Source: Janthinobacterium sp051380875 (GTDB taxonomy: Bacteria > Pseudomonadota > Gammaproteobacteria > Burkholderiales > Burkholderiaceae_D). Taken from it: DNA of 64,000 bases. This document shows, in pieces, positions 17,737 to 25,024 of the stretch (within the stretch, counting starts at the first letter, position 1; every line of letters begins with the position of its first letter). The stretch lies in the NCBI RefSeq assembly GCF_051380875.1, contig NZ_JBNYXW010000007.1:230789-294788 (forward strand), read 5' to 3'. The translations under genes and the position numbers were made by a program. Under the pieces are notes generated by a model. The model was not told the origin of the DNA and searched no databases. It worked only from the letters and a program-made list of their open reading frames with translations.

Positions 17737-18243
17737 TTACAACGCCGCCGTCCAATCCCCCGACTTGCCGCCATGCTTTTCCAGCACGCGCACATTCGTC
17801 ATGACCATGCCCCGGTCGACGGCCTTGCACATGTCGTAGATGGTCAATAAACCGATTTGCACGGACGTTAGCGCTTCCATTTCCACGCCGGTCTTGCCGG
17901 TGGTGTCGACTTGGGCACGGCAGTGGACGCTGTTGGCGGTCTCGTCGATTTCAAAGTCCACCGTCACGCGCGTGAGCGCCAGCGGGTGGCACAGGGGGAT
18001 CAGGTCGCTGGTGCGCTTGGCGCCCATGATGGCGGCGATGCGGGCGATGCCCAGCACGTCGCCCTTCTTGGCGTTGCCCGAGATAATCAGGGCCAGGGTG
18101 GCGCTCTGCATGCGGATGGTGCCGGCGGCCACGGCGCTGCGGCGCGTGTCTTCCTTGCTGCCCACGTCGACCATATGGGCTTGGCCCGTGGCATCGAAAT
18201 GGGTCAGTTCTCCGGCGGGGGCTTGCTGGTCTGCTGTTGTCAT
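17737..18243 (-). CDS. moaC: Cyclic pyranopterin monophosphate synthase MoaC
   Basis: A 168-residue MoaC, which acts with MoaA in the first step of molybdenum cofactor synthesis. Signature segments are visible: FDATGQAHMVDVGSK, KGDVLGIARIAAIMGAKRT, IPLCHPL, TGVEMEALTSVQIGLLTIYDMCKA and KHGGKSGDW. I chose the ATG at 18243 (MTTADQQ), because it gives the usual length; the frame is open to 18303 but without family sequence. No other moa gene lies nearby. It is divergent from the M48 protease. Confidence 0.95.
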   Translation of the reverse strand: MTTADQQAPAGELTHFDATGQAHMVDVGSKEDTRRSAVAAGTIRMQSATLALIISGNAKKGDVLGIARIAAIMGAKRTSDLIPLCHPLALTRVTVDFEIDETANSVHCRAQVDTTGKTGVEMEALTSVQIGLLTIYDMCKAVDRGMVMTNVRVLEKHGGKSGDWTAAL

Positions 18244-18349
18244 GGCATCAAAATAGGTCAGAATTAAGGGTGCGGCACACTTGCTCATCCACTTATGCAA
18301 CAAGCATATCGCGTGCCTGTTGCGTGGCGATGGGCACCGCGAACAAGGT

Positions 18350-20032
18350 ATGATAGCACCCGTGAATTCAAAAACTATCCTTCGGGCAGCACTCGAAAAC
18401 GCCAGCGCGGCCTTGCCGTTTTTGCGCCCGTCACGACGCGTGCCGGCACTGGCGGCGCTATGGCTGGCCGCGCCGTTTGCGCTGGCGCAAACTTACACCT
18501 CCGCAGCGGTGCCAGCCGCCAATGCCCCGGCCAAGCCGGCCAGCAGCTGGACGCAGCTGGCCGTGCCGCCGGCGCCAAACCTGCCGAACCTGGGCGATAC
18601 GTCGCGCGAAGACCTGTCACCGGCGATGGAGCGCAAGATCGGCGAGGAAATCATGCGCGGCATTCGCGGCGACCGCGATTATCTCGATGACGCGCCCCTG
18701 CTGGAATACCTGAATACCTTCGGCAACGCTCTCGTGGCGGCGCGGCCCAGCGTGCGCGGCGAAACGAATTACGATTATTTCTTCTTTGCCGTGCGCGATC
18801 CGCAATTGAACGCGTTCGCCTTGCCCGGCGGCTTCATCGGCGTGCACTCGGCCTTGCTGCTGGCGGCGCAAACGGAGGCCGAACTGGCTTCCGTGCTGTC
18901 GCACGAGATCGGCCACGTGGCGCAGCGCCATATTGCGCGCATGCTGGGCCAGCAGCGCCAGGATGCCCTGATGCCGCTGGCAGCCATGCTGCTGGCGGCG
19001 CTGGCCTCGCGCGCGGGCGGCGATGTGGCCATGGGCGTGTTTGCCGCCGGGCAAGGCCTGGCCATCCAGCGCCAGCTCAATTTCGGCCGCGACGCCGAGC
19101 GCGAGGCGGACCGCATCGGCTTCCAGATCATGGGCGAAGCGGGTTTCGATACCACCGGCATGGTGGCCTTCTTTGGCCGCATGCAGGCGGCCAGCCGTTC
19201 GTACAGCGATTTGATGCCCGCGTATCTGCAAACCCATCCGTTGACCACCGAGCGCATCGCCGACATTGCCGCGCGTATCCGCGAGCAGCCCTACAAGCAG
19301 CGTCCGGACAGCCTGAATTTTCACTTGGCGCGGGCGCGCGCCCGCGTGCTGCAGGATGAAAGCGTGCAAGGTTTGCTCAATGCCAGGGCGCTCTTCAAGA
19401 CGCAGCTGGAGCAGCAAAGCCGCTTCCAGGTGACGGCAGCCCATTACGGCCTGGCGTTCGTGGCCATCAAGCAGGGCAAGCCGTTGGATGCGCAGGCAGA
19501 ACTCGACGCAGCCAATGCCGCGCTGCACCAGCCGATTGGCGCGAACGTGTTTAGCTCGGATGGCACGCAGGGCCCCAATTCGCTGCTGGCGGCGATGAGC
19601 CTGGAAGTGCTGTTGATGCCGGCGCAAAAAGCCGAAGTGGCGCAGGAAGCCCTGAAGGCGGCGGAGGCGGCGCGGCAACAGTTTCCCTTGTCGCGTGGTA
19701 TTGCCCGCCAGTATGCGCAAGCGCTGATGGCGGCCGGCAAGCTGGAGCAGGCCACCCTGTACCTGCGCGATCAGGTGCAGTTGTACAAGGAAGAGCCGGA
19801 ACTGTATGACTTGCTGGCGAAAGCCTATGCGGACCAGGGCAAGATGACCTTGCAGCACATGGCCCTGGCCGAATCTTATGTGTTGCAGGGCGCTACCATG
19901 GCCGCGCTGGACCAGCTGACGATTGCCCGCAAGTCGACTGACGCTACCTTTTATGAGCAGGCCGTGATCGATGCGCGCGAGCGCGAATTGCAGGAAAAGC
20001 GCCGCGAACAGCTGAAGGATCAGAAAAGCTAG
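18350..20032 (+). CDS. M48 family metalloprotease with C-terminal TPR region (BepA-like)
   Basis: A periplasmic zinc protease of about 560 residues, resembling BepA/YfgC, which surveys outer-membrane protein assembly. A signal segment (ALAALWLAAPFALAQ) is followed by the M48 domain with HEIGH at about residues 185-189 and the third ligand in EREADRIG. The C-terminal 250 residues are helical and Ala/Gln/Leu-rich, consistent with TPR repeats. The ATG at 18350 is the best start, giving a normal signal peptide; GTG at 18362 is an alternative. The C-terminus is charged (EKRREQLKDQK). Confidence 0.9.
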   Translation: MIAPVNSKTILRAALENASAALPFLRPSRRVPALAALWLAAPFALAQTYTSAAVPAANAPAKPASSWTQLAVPPAPNLPNLGDTSREDLSPAMERKIGEEIMRGIRGDRDYLDDAPLLEYLNTFGNALVAARPSVRGETNYDYFFFAVRDPQLNAFALPGGFIGVHSALLLAAQTEAELASVLSHEIGHVAQRHIARMLGQQRQDALMPLAAMLLAALASRAGGDVAMGVFAAGQGLAIQRQLNFGRDAEREADRIGFQIMGEAGFDTTGMVAFFGRMQAASRSYSDLMPAYLQTHPLTTERIADIAARIREQPYKQRPDSLNFHLARARARVLQDESVQGLLNARALFKTQLEQQSRFQVTAAHYGLAFVAIKQGKPLDAQAELDAANAALHQPIGANVFSSDGTQGPNSLLAAMSLEVLLMPAQKAEVAQEALKAAEAARQQFPLSRGIARQYAQALMAAGKLEQATLYLRDQVQLYKEEPELYDLLAKAYADQGKMTLQHMALAESYVLQGATMAALDQLTIARKSTDATFYEQAVIDARERELQEKRREQLKDQKS

Positions 20033-20035
20033 TGC

Positions 20036-20626
20036 TTACTCGGCTTGCGGCGTCCGCTGAAAACCGAAGGTCTGCGGCACGCTAGCATGGGCCAGCGGCT
20101 GCACGGTGTATTCCTTGCCGCCATGCAGCAAGGTCAAGTTGCCAACGCCCGCTTCCAGCCAGGCCAGCAAGGCCTCGTCGCTCGCCGCCTGGCCATCGAG
20201 GCGCAGCGCGGCCAGCACCTGCGCCATGTCGCGGTCGTCCACCTGCGCCACGATGTGCTTGTTGCGCAAAATCAGGGCGCCGTTGTCGCACAAATACGCT
20301 TGCTCGATTTGCTCCAGCGGCACGCCCGTTTGCAAGACAAAACCGTGCTGCGGATCGCTGCGGGCGATATACGGCGTCGCTTCCAGGTTCAGGTAGACGC
20401 GCTGCGGACCGTTCTGGAAAAACCAGCAACCCCGTTCGTCCTGCGCGTAATTGCGGTTGATAAAGCCCAACAAGGCCACGTGGGCGATCTTGTCGCCCGG
20501 CAGTTGCTGTTGCTGCGCCTGCTGGTCGCGCATGCGCCAGTTGCCGCGCGCGTCCAGGCCCAGCCAGCCGTAGCAATGGGGTACGTTCGGCCATTTGGCC
20601 AGGGCCTGCTTGACGAGATCATCCAT
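20036..20626 (-). CDS. Conserved hypothetical protein (possibly DUF2946-type)
   Basis: A 196-residue soluble protein with no membrane segment. It starts MDDLVKQALAKWPNVPHCYGWLGLDARGNW and includes RGCWFFQNGPQRVYLNLEATPY. I recall this pattern in conserved Burkholderiales proteins labelled DUF2946, but I cannot verify that label. The ATG at 20626 lies inside the end of the hydrolase gene (ATGGATGA), showing translational coupling with it. Function unknown; the operon context does not settle it. Confidence 0.75.
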   Translation of the reverse strand: MDDLVKQALAKWPNVPHCYGWLGLDARGNWRMRDQQAQQQQLPGDKIAHVALLGFINRNYAQDERGCWFFQNGPQRVYLNLEATPYIARSDPQHGFVLQTGVPLEQIEQAYLCDNGALILRNKHIVAQVDDRDMAQVLAALRLDGQAASDEALLAWLEAGVGNLTLLHGGKEYTVQPLAHASVPQTFGFQRTPQAE

Positions 20627-21644
20627 GTAAGGCGTTTTCTGTTGAAGTGCGCAAGCCGCCAGCGTGACAGCTTTGCGCGGAAGACGGCGCCGCGCTGCCA
20701 TCTTCAAAAAAGGATATCAGCCGCTGCGGCAGCCATTCTATGCTTCCAGGCAATTTTCCGCCGGCAAAGCCGACATGGCCGCCGTGGCGAGGATAGTCGA
20801 GCTCGACCTTTGGCGCGGCGCTGCGCGGCAGGAAGCGCCCGGGCAGGAAAGGGTCGTTCCGGGCATTCAGCACCAGGGTCGGTACGGTGATGTCGTGCAA
20901 GACATGCTTGGCGCTGGCGCGGTGCCAGTAATCGTCGGCGTCGCGATAGCCGTGCAGCGGCGCCGTGACGACATTGTCAAAGGCGTGCAGGTCGCGCGCG
21001 GCCAGCATGGCCTCGCGCGCAAACAGGCCGGGAAACTGCTCCAGCTTGGCCAGGCATTTCGGTTTCAGGGTGTTCAGGAACATGCGCGTGTAGAGCCGGT
21101 TGGCGCCCGAGGACAGGGCCTTGCCGCCTTGTGCCAGGTCCAGCGGCGCCGACACGGCAGCGGCGGCATCGACAAAGTCCGCCTGGTGCTGCGACTGGCC
21201 CAGCCAGCACAGCAGGGCGTTGCCGCCCAGCGAGACGCCGGCCGCGTAAAACTTGCCGGTGGCGCGCGGGCGCAGGCGGCGCAGCACCCAGTCCACTTCC
21301 TGCGCATCGCCTGAATGGTAGAAGCGTGGCGCCAGGTTAGGCTCGCCCGAGCAGCCGCGAAAGTGCGGCACGGCGCCGGACCAGCCGCGCGCGGCCACCT
21401 CGCTCATCAAGGCGCGTGCGTAATGGCTGTTGGACGAGCCTTCCAGGCCGTGGAACAGCACCACGAAGGGCTGGCCGGGCTGGCCATCGACCAGGTCGAC
21501 GTCGACGAAGTCGCCATCGGGCGCTTGCCAGCGCTCGCGGCGGAAGGCGACGGCCGGCTTGCTGATGCACAGGGCCGGATAAATCGTCTGCAAATGGCCG
21601 CCAGGCAACCAGAATGGAGCGCTGTAAGGAGGAGGAAAAGACAT
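20619..21644 (-). CDS. YheT-like alpha/beta hydrolase
   Basis: A 341-residue hydrolase of the YheT/EMB8 group, a cytosolic alpha/beta-fold esterase with unknown substrate. It starts with the family segment PFWLPGGHLQTIYP, and has HGLEGSSNSHY (oxyanion region), the nucleophile motif GVSLGGN, the acid region NARNDPFLP and the catalytic His in RHGGHVGF. The C-terminal 25 residues are an unrelated Ser/Ala-rich tail. Its start overlaps the stop of the preceding gene by one base (TGATG), and its stop overlaps the next start. Confidence 0.9.
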   Translation of the reverse strand: MSFPPPYSAPFWLPGGHLQTIYPALCISKPAVAFRRERWQAPDGDFVDVDLVDGQPGQPFVVLFHGLEGSSNSHYARALMSEVAARGWSGAVPHFRGCSGEPNLAPRFYHSGDAQEVDWVLRRLRPRATGKFYAAGVSLGGNALLCWLGQSQHQADFVDAAAAVSAPLDLAQGGKALSSGANRLYTRMFLNTLKPKCLAKLEQFPGLFAREAMLAARDLHAFDNVVTAPLHGYRDADDYWHRASAKHVLHDITVPTLVLNARNDPFLPGRFLPRSAAPKVELDYPRHGGHVGFAGGKLPGSIEWLPQRLISFFEDGSAAPSSAQSCHAGGLRTSTENALHG

Positions 21645-22069
21645 CAGTGCAGGATCTGCGTCCCCGGATTGTCCGCCGGCGCGCCACCAGGGGCGATGGA
21701 GGCGTGGTGCAGCACGATGCGCCAGCCGCGCGGGCTTTTCACATACACATTCGTGGCCAGCAGATGTGCCGGTCCGTCGTCGCCGGCAGTGATGCCTTCG
21801 ATGACCGTGTGCACCGAACTCATCAGATTGTGCGTTTCATGCAGTTGCACCGGGACGATATGCAGGCCGCTACCGGCCAAAATGGTTTCCCACGAGGAAC
21901 GGATGGCGGCATGGCCGATCAGGCGCGCGCCGCCCGGGTGGATGCAGACGATCTCTTCATCATCGGCCCACAGCGCCATCAGCGCTTCGAGGTCGGCGCG
22001 GTGCAGCGCATCGTAGAACGCCGCTTCGACTTCCGCGGCGCTGCCATTGAGTTCCTTCAGACGTTTCAT
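21644..22069 (-). CDS. NTF2-like/SnoaL-fold nuclear transport factor 2 family protein
   Basis: A 141-residue single-domain protein with the cone-shaped NTF2-like fold pattern: N-terminal helix EVEAAFYDALHRADLEALMALWADDEEIVCIHPGG, then IRSSWETILAG and strands ending in WRIVLHHAS. Such proteins bind or turn over small ligands; here the activity is unknown. I chose the ATG at 22069 because the longer frame upstream (to 22207) has no family sequence. It heads the operon with the YheT-like hydrolase. Confidence 0.85.
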   Translation of the reverse strand: MKRLKELNGSAAEVEAAFYDALHRADLEALMALWADDEEIVCIHPGGARLIGHAAIRSSWETILAGSGLHIVPVQLHETHNLMSSVHTVIEGITAGDDGPAHLLATNVYVKSPRGWRIVLHHASIAPGGAPADNPGTQILH

Positions 22070-22146
22070 GACGACTCCGGGCTGGATACGTACAAGTAAA
22101 TGGCTGCAAATGAAAACGGCGCGCTGGTGGCGCGCCGCTGGGCAGT

Positions 22147-22341
22147 TTAATGGTGGCCGGCGCTGGCGCCTTCCTTCAGGGTGTAGGCCGTGCCGCAGTA
22201 CGGGCACTTGGCGATGCCGTTTTTGTCAAATTCCAGATACACACGCGGATGCGACGACCACAGCGGCATGGCCGGGTTAGGGCAGTGGGCTGGCAAGTCT
22301 TTACTGTCGAGTTCGACCGCTGGCTGGGTGGTATTTGTCAT
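22147..22341 (-). CDS. Zinc-finger (CHCC type) small protein
   Basis: A 64-residue protein with the ligand pattern of the zf-CHCC family: HCPNPAMPLWSSHP followed by YLEF and CPYCGTAY, giving Cys-His-Cys-Cys ligands. The family is related to a mitochondrial complex I accessory subunit (NDUFS6); bacterial members are widespread in Proteobacteria with no proven job. The ATG at 22341 begins MTNTTQPAVEL. It precedes the SnoaL-fold gene in the same direction by 77 bases. Confidence 0.9.
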   Translation of the reverse strand: MTNTTQPAVELDSKDLPAHCPNPAMPLWSSHPRVYLEFDKNGIAKCPYCGTAYTLKEGASAGHH

Positions 22342-22621
22342 CTTGTCATGCTCCGTGAGGCTGTATGGATGGAAGTCGGCTGCTGCCAAAAGCACGATTT
22401 TAACGGATTCAGGCAGACAGCAAAAATCATGGCTAAAATGGCGCCTTTATATTCTTTGGCTGCAGCGCGGGTTTTTGCGCAAACACGGCAGCTGCGGCAC
22501 CACACTGACTGGCCTGCCTTGCCGGTATCACCGTTGCGTTTCGTATCAATATGAGTCTTGCGTGCATCATTGTTGTGCAGTTACCACAGTCCGCTTGCCG
22601 GAGCGCCGCTTGAGCGCCGTC

Positions 22622-23344
22622 ATGGCCGCCAAGGAGGATGGCGTCTTGAAAGACGCCTGGCGTGCCGGCCTGAAACTGGGCGCACCCAGCCTGTTGGGCA
22701 TTGCCGCCTGGGGCATGGTGGTGGGCGTGGCCATGGTGAAAGGCGGCTTGACGGTAGCGCAGGCGGGGGCCATGACCCTGTTGGTCTTTGCCGGCTCGGC
22801 CCAGCTCGCTTCCTTGCCCTTGCTGGCCGCACAGGCGCCCGTGTGGGTTATTTTCGCCACGGCGCTGGTGGTCAATTTGCGATTTGTCATCTTTTCCGTG
22901 CTGCTAGCCCCCCATTTCGCCCATTTGCCGTGGCGCCAGCGCTTTGCGCTCGGCTATGTCGCTGGCGATATCACGGTAGGCCTGTTCCTGCAGCGCTACA
23001 CGGACGAGACGCCGGACCCGGCCAAGCTGCCCTTCCTGAAGGGCCTGATCTATCCCAACTGGCTGGCCTGGCAAACCGGTTCCCTCGCCGGCATCATGCT
23101 GGGCGCCGTCGTGCCGGCCGAATGGGGGCTGGGCTTCGCGGGCACGCTGGCGATACTCTGCGTCACCGTGCCCCTGATCCTCAGCCGCGCCGCCCTGTGC
23201 GGCGTACTGGTGGCGGGCACGGTGGCCGTGCTGGCGTTCAGCCTGCCCTATAAGCTGGGTTTGCTGGTGGCCGTGGTGGTGGGCATGGCCAGCGCCATGG
23301 CCGTGGAAGAATTGACAGAAAAATGGACAAAACGCCATGTTTGA
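22622..23344 (+). CDS. azlC: AzlC family branched-chain amino acid exporter, large subunit
   Basis: An integral membrane protein of about 240 residues of the AzlC/YgaZ family, which with AzlD exports branched-chain amino acids. Several membrane helices are visible. Family segments include GIAAWGMVVGVAM, the MTLLVFAGSAQ motif, NLRFVIFSVLLAP and YVAGDITVGLF. The ATG at 22622 is used; a TTG at 22610 with GGAG six bases upstream is an alternative. The 3' end overlaps azlD by eight bases. Confidence 0.92.
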   Translation: MAAKEDGVLKDAWRAGLKLGAPSLLGIAAWGMVVGVAMVKGGLTVAQAGAMTLLVFAGSAQLASLPLLAAQAPVWVIFATALVVNLRFVIFSVLLAPHFAHLPWRQRFALGYVAGDITVGLFLQRYTDETPDPAKLPFLKGLIYPNWLAWQTGSLAGIMLGAVVPAEWGLGFAGTLAILCVTVPLILSRAALCGVLVAGTVAVLAFSLPYKLGLLVAVVVGMASAMAVEELTEKWTKRHV

Positions 23345-24815
23345 CGCGATTGACTGGGGCCGGACCGACATATGGATTGCCATCGCCGTGCTGGCGGTGG
23401 CCACGGCCGCCACGCGCAGCACCTTCTGGCTGATCGGCCATCACATCAGCATTCCGCGCCGGGTGGGCGAGATGCTGCGCTATGCGCCAGCGTGCGCGCT
23501 GGCGGCCATCATCGCGCCTGACATGCTGATGGAGGGGCAGCAGGTGCACCTGGAATTGTCTAACTTGAAACTCTTGTCCGGCATTGCCGCGACCATCTTT
23601 TTCCTGATTCGCCGCAATATGCTGCAAACCATCGTCTTTGGCATGCTGGTTTTTACGGGATTGCGACTGTTGCATGTTTTTCATTGACATACTCCCCCAC
23701 CTCAGCCTTGCGGCTGCCGCTTCGGCGGAAAGGAAGGGGATTCCTCCTGCGAGACGCGCATGTCCGCGCGCGAGAATGATATTTGCCGAGTTGACGTCGC
23801 GGTCATGCACTGCACCGCAGTTCGAGCAGCTCCATTCTCTTATTCCAAGACCTTGCAGCCCTCTCGGGCCGCTGCGTGCGTCGCAGGCAGAACAGGTTTG
23901 GGTTGAATAAGCTTCGTTGACTTCCTCGAACCACACGCCAGCGTCATCGCTTTTGTAATGCAGCATGGTTCGGAACATCGACCAACTGGCGTCGAGCACG
24001 GATTTTGCCATCCGTGTCTTGGCCAGGCCGCTTGCGTTCACGTCGCCAACGAAGATAGCCCCGTGCTCGGCGACGAGTCGGGTGCTGAGTTTGTGCAGGA
24101 AGTCCTTCCTGCGGTTGCCGATTTTGGCGTGTATCGCCCGTGCGCGGTCCGTCTTGCCTGCGCGCTGGGCCAGCGCGAGCGCCGGTTCAAGGTCCCGGTA
24201 GAACTGCTGGGCGGCAATCTTGACGCCGCCGGAGGTGGCCGCGAAGTCTTTCAGGCCCAGGTCGATGCCGACGGCGGCGCGGCCCGTGGAGCGCGGCGCC
24301 TTCTGGGTCTTGACCGTGATATTGATGTACCAGCATCCGCGCGCGTCCTCGCTGAGGTTGCCGGCGCCGAGCTGGTAGGCCGACAGGCCGTAGCTGTCCC
24401 ATAGGCACAGTGGCGTGCCCAGTCCGGACAGCAGCAATTGCCCGTTACGGTAGCGCAGCGCAGAGGCCTTGAAGGGAATCCAGCCCAGGCTGCGCCGGCT
24501 GCCGCGCGAAACGCGCCAGCGCAGCTTGACCTTCTTGAACTGGCGGCGCCGCGTAACGAGTTCTTTCGAAATCGCCTGGACCGTGGTCGAGTGCAGGTTC
24601 AGCCCTTCCTTGGTCGCGCCGGCGGTGTACGTGTCGATGTCGTATTCACTCAGGAACCGGCGCTCGCGCTGCCAGACCTTGAAAGACAGGTCGTTGGCGT
24701 AGTTCCAAACGAAGTTGACGTCCCGTGCCATCGCCGACAGCGCCGCGGCGTGCTTGTCCTTGAGGCGAAGCCTCAGGACGCGCGTCGAGTGCGTAAGCGA
24801 TTTTTTAAAGGGCAT
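23238..24815 (-). CDS. tnpB: TnpB/OrfB-type RNA-guided endonuclease, read through into azlDC antisense
   Basis: A TnpB-family protein of IS200/IS605-type elements. It starts MPFKKSL at 24815. RuvC-I is GIDLGLKD (Asp about 185) and the zinc ribbon is CSAC...CSNC (about 308-333), followed by the last RuvC motif HDRDVNSAN (about 337-344). The segment that usually reads xVxEDL reads FVGDVN, so the usual second Glu is Gly; nearby EEVNE (about 297-301) could supply a Glu. The typical domain ends near residue 370, but no stop occurs there. The frame crosses the right end and runs about 150 codons antisense to azlD and azlC to a stop at 23238. No tnpA is present. Confidence 0.85.
   Translation of the reverse strand: MPFKKSLTHSTRVLRLRLKDKHAAALSAMARDVNFVWNYANDLSFKVWQRERRFLSEYDIDTYTAGATKEGLNLHSTTVQAISKELVTRRRQFKKVKLRWRVSRGSRRSLGWIPFKASALRYRNGQLLLSGLGTPLCLWDSYGLSAYQLGAGNLSEDARGCWYINITVKTQKAPRSTGRAAVGIDLGLKDFAATSGGVKIAAQQFYRDLEPALALAQRAGKTDRARAIHAKIGNRRKDFLHKLSTRLVAEHGAIFVGDVNASGLAKTRMAKSVLDASWSMFRTMLHYKSDDAGVWFEEVNEAYSTQTCSACDARSGPRGLQGLGIREWSCSNCGAVHDRDVNSANIILARGHARLAGGIPFLSAEAAAARLRWGSMSMKNMQQSQSRKNQHAKDDGLQHIAANQEKDGRGNAGQEFQVRQFQVHLLPLHQHVRRDDGRQRARWRIAQHLAHPARNADVMADQPEGAARGGRGHRQHGDGNPYVGPAPVNRVKHGVLSIFLSILPRPWRWPCPPPRPPANPAYRAG
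23337..23687 (+). CDS. azlD: AzlD family transporter, small subunit
   Basis: A 116-residue membrane protein of the AzlD/YgaH family, partner of AzlC. It contains the typical AVATAATRSTFWLIG and RRVGEMLRYAPACALAAIIAPDM segments and four predicted helices. The start overlaps azlC. Its stop codon (TGA, 23685-23687) lies exactly at the right end of the adjacent TnpB element, so the last residues may have been altered by the insertion. Confidence 0.9.
   Translation: MFDAIDWGRTDIWIAIAVLAVATAATRSTFWLIGHHISIPRRVGEMLRYAPACALAAIIAPDMLMEGQQVHLELSNLKLLSGIAATIFFLIRRNMLQTIVFGMLVFTGLRLLHVFH
23703..23745 (-). ncRNA. Candidate omega-RNA scaffold region at the right end of the TnpB element
   Basis: Three consecutive short hairpins lie within the last 60 bases of the element, overlapping the 3' end of the tnpB frame. 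In characterised IS605-type elements the omega RNA comes from this overlap and takes its guide from the sequence just outside the right end, here bases below 23684 on the minus strand. This is inferred from position and pairing alone. Confidence 0.45.
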
Positions 24816-24877
24816 AGACGTTTGACTTGCGCGATATCTGATTGGTTCAGGGCCGCACGAAAACTTAATCAGAGCAA

Positions 24878-24926
24878 GGCGGCCTTTCGGCCGCCGCGCT
24901 ATCCATCCCCGACCGGAAGGACGGGG
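24878..24926. repeat. Two hairpins at the left side of the TnpB element
   Basis: A perfect 7-bp stem (GGCGGCC, TTTC loop, GGCCGCC) at 24878-24895 and an imperfect 8-bp stem (CCCCGACC, GGAA loop, GGACGGGG has one A/A mismatch) at 24907-24926 followed by CTTTT. They may be left-end recognition hairpins, or the second may act as a plus-strand terminator that insulates pgk. Confidence 0.5.
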
Positions 24927-25024
24927 CTTTTCGCGCAATTCGGGTAAAGCAGGACAAATCGGCGATTTGGTCTGGTCATTGCGGTAAAATAGCGCACTTC
25001 CTTCCACTCGTCATCTGGATCGCC

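Larger units (their letters stand above)
23684..24930 (-). mobile_element. TnpB-only IS200/IS605-type element (IS1341-like)
   Basis: The right end on the plus strand reads TTGACATACTCCCC, followed by two adjacent hairpins, CAGCC-ttgc-GGCTG (23703-23716) and CCGC-ttcg-GCGG (23717-23728), and AGGAA-gggga-TTCCT (23731-23745). This is the layout often seen at the 3' ends of tnpB elements, where the guide RNA scaffold is made. The left side past the tnpB start holds GGCGGCC-tttc-GGCCGCC (24878-24895) and an imperfect CCCCG..CGGGG hairpin (24907-24926). The left boundary is approximate. It sits between azlD and pgk. Confidence 0.7.

Noticed and set aside
23703..23745. CRISPR-like array at the short hairpins
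   Set aside because: The hairpins differ from each other and there are no equal repeats with spacers; the place fits the right end of a TnpB element.
24960..25000. pgk -35/-10 pair (TTGGTC / TAAAAT)
   Set aside because: The spacing is only 12 bases, too short for a sigma-70 promoter.
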